From: AP-15 sp045802495
GTDB lineage: Bacteria; Pseudomonadota; Alphaproteobacteria; ATCC43930; CGMCC-115725
Direction of reading: 5' to 3'
DNA length: 7,606 nt
NCBI GenBank assembly: GCA_045802495.1
Contig: JBJMQW010000254.1
Span: 1-7,606, forward strand
How positions within the stretch are numbered: the first letter of the stretch is position 1; every line of letters begins with the position of its first letter. Under the pieces are notes generated by a model. That model had not been told where the DNA came from. It did no database searches and saw only the letters and a program-made list of their open reading frames with translations. Positions 5,160-7,606 of this stretch are shown piece after piece. Position numbers and translations under genes: made by a program.

Positions 5160-7311
5160 ATGAATCGACGGGCATTCTTCCTAATGGCAGGGGGTCTGGG
5201 CCTGCTGTCACCGCGACCAGGGCTGTTAGGCAAAGCTTTCGAGCACCCCGCGCAGCGCCGCAGCGGCGATCGCATCGCTCGCACCCTATGCCGCGGTGCT
5301 CTCGCTGGCCCCTCAAGCGCTTCGGCTCAAATATCCCAAACGGCGCTTGCAGGGGCGGATATCCCGAAATACGTCGACCCGCTTCCAACATTCACAGGCG
5401 CTCGCATCTCCGCCGCTGACATCCGGGTGTCGATCACGGAGTTTCAGCAGCCGGTACTACCGGCGACCATCTACGAGGCGTTGCCGTCGCCGTTTAATGG
5501 GGGAACCTTTGTTTGGGGGTACAAGGTCGGCGCCGCACCACCCCATTTCCCTGGCTTCACGATCGAAGCCCAGCGCGGCAGTCCGACGACGGTCACCTAC
5601 GACAACGATCTGCCCCCGGCACCCTTCCTGCAGAAGTATCTGACAGTCGACCAGACCCTGCACTGGGCCGACCCGCTAGAGCAAATGGGGTCCTTTGCAC
5701 CTTACGGAGGCCCGCCGCCGGTGGTGACGCACTTGCATGGCGCCGAGGGGCCTTCCGCGTATGATGGGGCCCCTGATGCCTGGTTCACACCCGGCCTTGC
5801 CTACAAAGGCGAGGGTTTCGTGACCAACGTCTACACCTATCCCAACGGACAGGAGGCCACAACACTGTGGTTTCACGACCATGCGCTTGGGATGACGCGC
5901 CTCAACATCTATGCCGGTTTGGCCGGGTTCTATCTGATCCGTGATGCCTACGATACAGGGGTCGCCGGCGCCGGGCTCAATCTGCCGGCCGGGCCCTATG
6001 AGATCGAACTTTGCGTGCAAGACCGTCAGTTTGACGCCAACGGCCAATGGCTCTTTCCAGCCGGAAATCCGGCCGGGCTCAACGGCACGCCGCCCAATCC
6101 TGAGATCCACCCATTCTGGATCCCCGAGTTCTTCGGCGACGCCATCGTCGTCAACGGCAAGACATGGCCCTATCTGAATGTCGAGCCGCGGCGGTATCGC
6201 TTTCGTCTTCTCAATGGCTGCAACGCCCGATTTCTCGAGCTGCGTCTGGCCGCTTCATCTTCCCACCGGCCGGGCCCCGCCCTCTGGCAAATCGGCACGG
6301 ATGGTGGGTTGCTCGACCGGCCCGTGGCGTTGAGCGCGCCCGGCGCCCTCCACAAGCGGCGGCTGGTCCTATCGCCGGCCGCACGCGCCGATCTCATTAT
6401 CGACTTCACCGGATTTGAGGGTCGGACGCTCATCTTGCTGAACAGCGCCAACGCCCCCTTTCCGTCCGGCGATGCGCCTGACCCGGAGACCAACGGCCAG
6501 GTCATGCAGTTCCGAGTTAGCCAGCCCCTTCAAGGGATTGACTCCTCGTTCGATCCCGCACGTCCTGGCGCGACGTTGCGAGGAGGCCCGGATCAGGCGC
6601 CCGTCATCGTCAGGCTGGCTCTACCCGCACTGGGCACCATCCCGCCGGGAGTGACCATCTCCAAGCGCAGACAGCTCGTTTTGAACGAGGTCGAAGGTGA
6701 GGGCGGGCCCGTCGAAGTTCTGCTGAACAACACTAAATGGGACGGCAGGAGAGAGCACTGGCGATCCTATCCCGGGCTTCAAACCCGATGGGCGCGGCAA
6801 TTGGCTTTCCGAACTGCCGCGCGTCGGCTCGACCGAGCTTTGGGAGATTATCAATCTCACCGAAGACGCCCACCCGATGCATTTGCATCTGGTTCAGTTC
6901 CAAGTCTTGAACCGGCAAGAGATCGATGCCGATCGGTACTTGGACGCCTGGTCGGTGGCGTTCCCCGGCAGCGTCCTCATCCCGGGCTATGGCCCGCCCC
7001 GCGCCTATAATAAGCCGAACGCAGATTTCGCCGTCGGCGGCAACATCGCAATCTCCGCGTTTCTTACCGGCCCGCGGATGCGTCCCGATCCGAACGAGGC
7101 GGGCTGGAAGGACACCGTCAGGAGTTTGCCAGGCCAAGTGACCCGCATAGTCGTCCGTTGGGCACCGCAGGACGTGCCGCTGCACGCCGCCAGCCCGGGC
7201 GTCAACCTATACCCGTTCGATCCCACCACGGGCCCTGGATACGTCTGGCATTGCCATATCCTGGACCACGAAGACAACGATATGATGCGGCCATATTCGC
7301 CGACCTGGTGA
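5160..7311 (+). pseudogene. CotA/laccase-like multicopper oxidase, frameshifted
   Basis: A three-cupredoxin-domain oxidase that would couple oxidation of a substrate (ferrous iron, other metals or phenolics) to reduction of oxygen to water in the periplasm. The ATG at 5160 follows GGAGAGGGGG; the leader MNRRAFFLMAGG has a twin-arginine motif, fitting Tat export. Copper motifs, in order: HLHG at residues 191-194 (bases 5730-5741), WFHDHA at 237-242, HPMHLH at 6871-6888, and HCHILDHEDNDM at 7249-7284 with an axial methionine for type-1 copper. The spacing and wording (YDGAPDAWFTPG, TRLNIYAGLAGFYL) resemble CotA and phenoxazinone-synthase-type oxidases. The reading frame breaks near 6749-6756: the first frame runs on to a stop at 7008-7010, whereas motifs three and four are in the next frame, ending at 7311. 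Repaired length would be about 717 residues. As written, the product lacks half its copper ligands and should be inactive. It is the last gene of the FTR1 locus. Confidence 0.88.
6741..6765 (+). other. Frameshift site in the multicopper oxidase (GA repeat)
   Basis: Upstream frame reads LLNNTKWDGRRE up to about 6755. The downstream homologous frame, open from 6727 to 7311, reads GDPIPGFKPDGRGNW from about 6760. Between them lies GAGAGAG at 6749-6755. Adding one GA unit there restores a continuous and sensible WDGRRESTGDPIPGF, so loss of a dinucleotide is the simplest explanation. One extra base nearby would have the same frame effect. Confidence 0.75.
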
Positions 7312-7335
7312 GCCGTACCGCTCGCTGTAGACAGG

Positions 7336-7606
7336 CTATTCTGCGGCCTCGGCCGTCTCGACAGGCAACGGCTCGGTACCGGTCCAGGGATGCTCGGCGA
7401 TGTCGAACAGAACGCCTTCGGGGCCGTAAAGCTTGACCTCGAACCCGCCGACGCGGTCGCCGGCTTGGTCCATGTAATGCTTGCCGCCCAATGCCTCGAC
7501 CGTCTTCGAGAATTTCTCGACGTCGTCGACGAGAATGCCGAAATGATGCAGGCCGGTATAGTCGAGACCCTTGCCGATCTGGTCGGTCTTGAACCGCAGG
7601 ATCGCC
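7336..7606 (-). CDS. VOC-superfamily (glyoxalase/dioxygenase fold) protein, C-terminal part
   Basis: The minus-strand frame enters from the right edge (first full codon at 7605-7603) and ends at TAG 7338-7336, giving 89 visible residues. GLHHFGILVDDVEKFSKTVE is the start of a VOC beta-alpha-beta-beta-beta module; its histidine (residue 20 or 21 of the visible part) is the usual first metal ligand. GPEGVLFDIAEHPW is the closing strand, with a glutamate in the position of the usual second ligand. The Ala/Glu-rich tail (PVETAEAAE) is not conserved-looking. Such proteins use a divalent metal for isomerase, lyase or dioxygenase reactions; the fragment does not allow a substrate to be named. The 5' part is outside the window. 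It converges on the oxidase gene with a 24-base gap in which I see no clear terminator, so it is unlikely to belong to the iron locus functionally. Confidence 0.85.
   Translation of the reverse strand, partial: AILRFKTDQIGKGLDYTGLHHFGILVDDVEKFSKTVEALGGKHYMDQAGDRVGGFEVKLYGPEGVLFDIAEHPWTGTEPLPVETAEAAE

Noticed and set aside
5676..6110. Minus-strand frame opposite the multicopper oxidase
   Set aside because: It lies antisense to the first two conserved copper motifs and has no recognisable content.
6741..6765. Programmed ribosomal frameshift in the oxidase
   Set aside because: AGG-AGA with an SD-like AGGAG superficially resembles +1 recoding sites, but no stop codon or slippery arrangement follows at the right place, and loss of a GA unit is simpler.
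7312..7335. Bidirectional terminator between the oxidase and the VOC gene
   Set aside because: Only a distant GAGCC/GGCTC pair, about 55 bases apart, could be found, with no T tract.

Overview
The window is GC-rich with densely packed genes. Its gene families (a cyclase with a DUF5939-like N-terminus, a YafY/WYL regulator, a bacterial FTR1 permease with a cupredoxin, and a CotA-like multicopper oxidase) suggest an alphaproteobacterium, probably of the Hyphomicrobiales/Bradyrhizobium type. That placement is inference from gene style. I recognise no phage, transposon, CRISPR, rRNA or tRNA signal.

Left part (1-2085, minus strand): two tandem paralogues of a class III adenylate cyclase family. 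The upstream gene (2085-679) is complete, with an N-terminal domain carrying a four-cysteine zinc-ribbon-like motif and a C-terminal catalytic domain with all key residues. The downstream gene (639 to beyond base 1) is cut by the window edge. Its 213 visible residues align without gaps to the first gene at about 71% identity by hand count.

Middle (2271-2993, plus strand): a divergently transcribed YafY-type HTH/WYL regulator. A perfect 13-bp palindrome lies just upstream of its start.

Right part (2998-7311, plus strand): a likely iron-uptake/oxidation locus of four genes: a periplasmic cupredoxin-fold protein without type-1 copper ligands (3046-3375), an FTR1 high-affinity iron permease with both REXXE motifs (3391-4239), an unassigned exported protein that looks like an outer-membrane beta-barrel (4350-5135), and a CotA/laccase-like multicopper oxidase with a twin-arginine leader (5160-7311). 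A near-perfect 7-1-7 palindrome at 2998-3012, shaped like a Fur box, precedes the first gene. A weaker relative (4256-4270) and a CTTG-tetraloop hairpin lie in the 110-base gap before the third gene. The layout suggests a bacterial analogue of the yeast Fet3-Ftr1 partnership, in which an oxidase converts ferrous to ferric iron for the permease.

The oxidase is broken by a frameshift at about 6749-6756, in a short GA repeat. All four copper motifs are present, but they are split between two frames: two before the break and two after it. The gene as sequenced is therefore a recent pseudogene, a reversible slippage variant, or a sequencing error.

Right end (7336-7606, minus strand): the C-terminal part of a VOC-superfamily (glyoxalase/dioxygenase fold) protein, convergent with the oxidase. 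No stretch longer than 300 bases lacks a gene.
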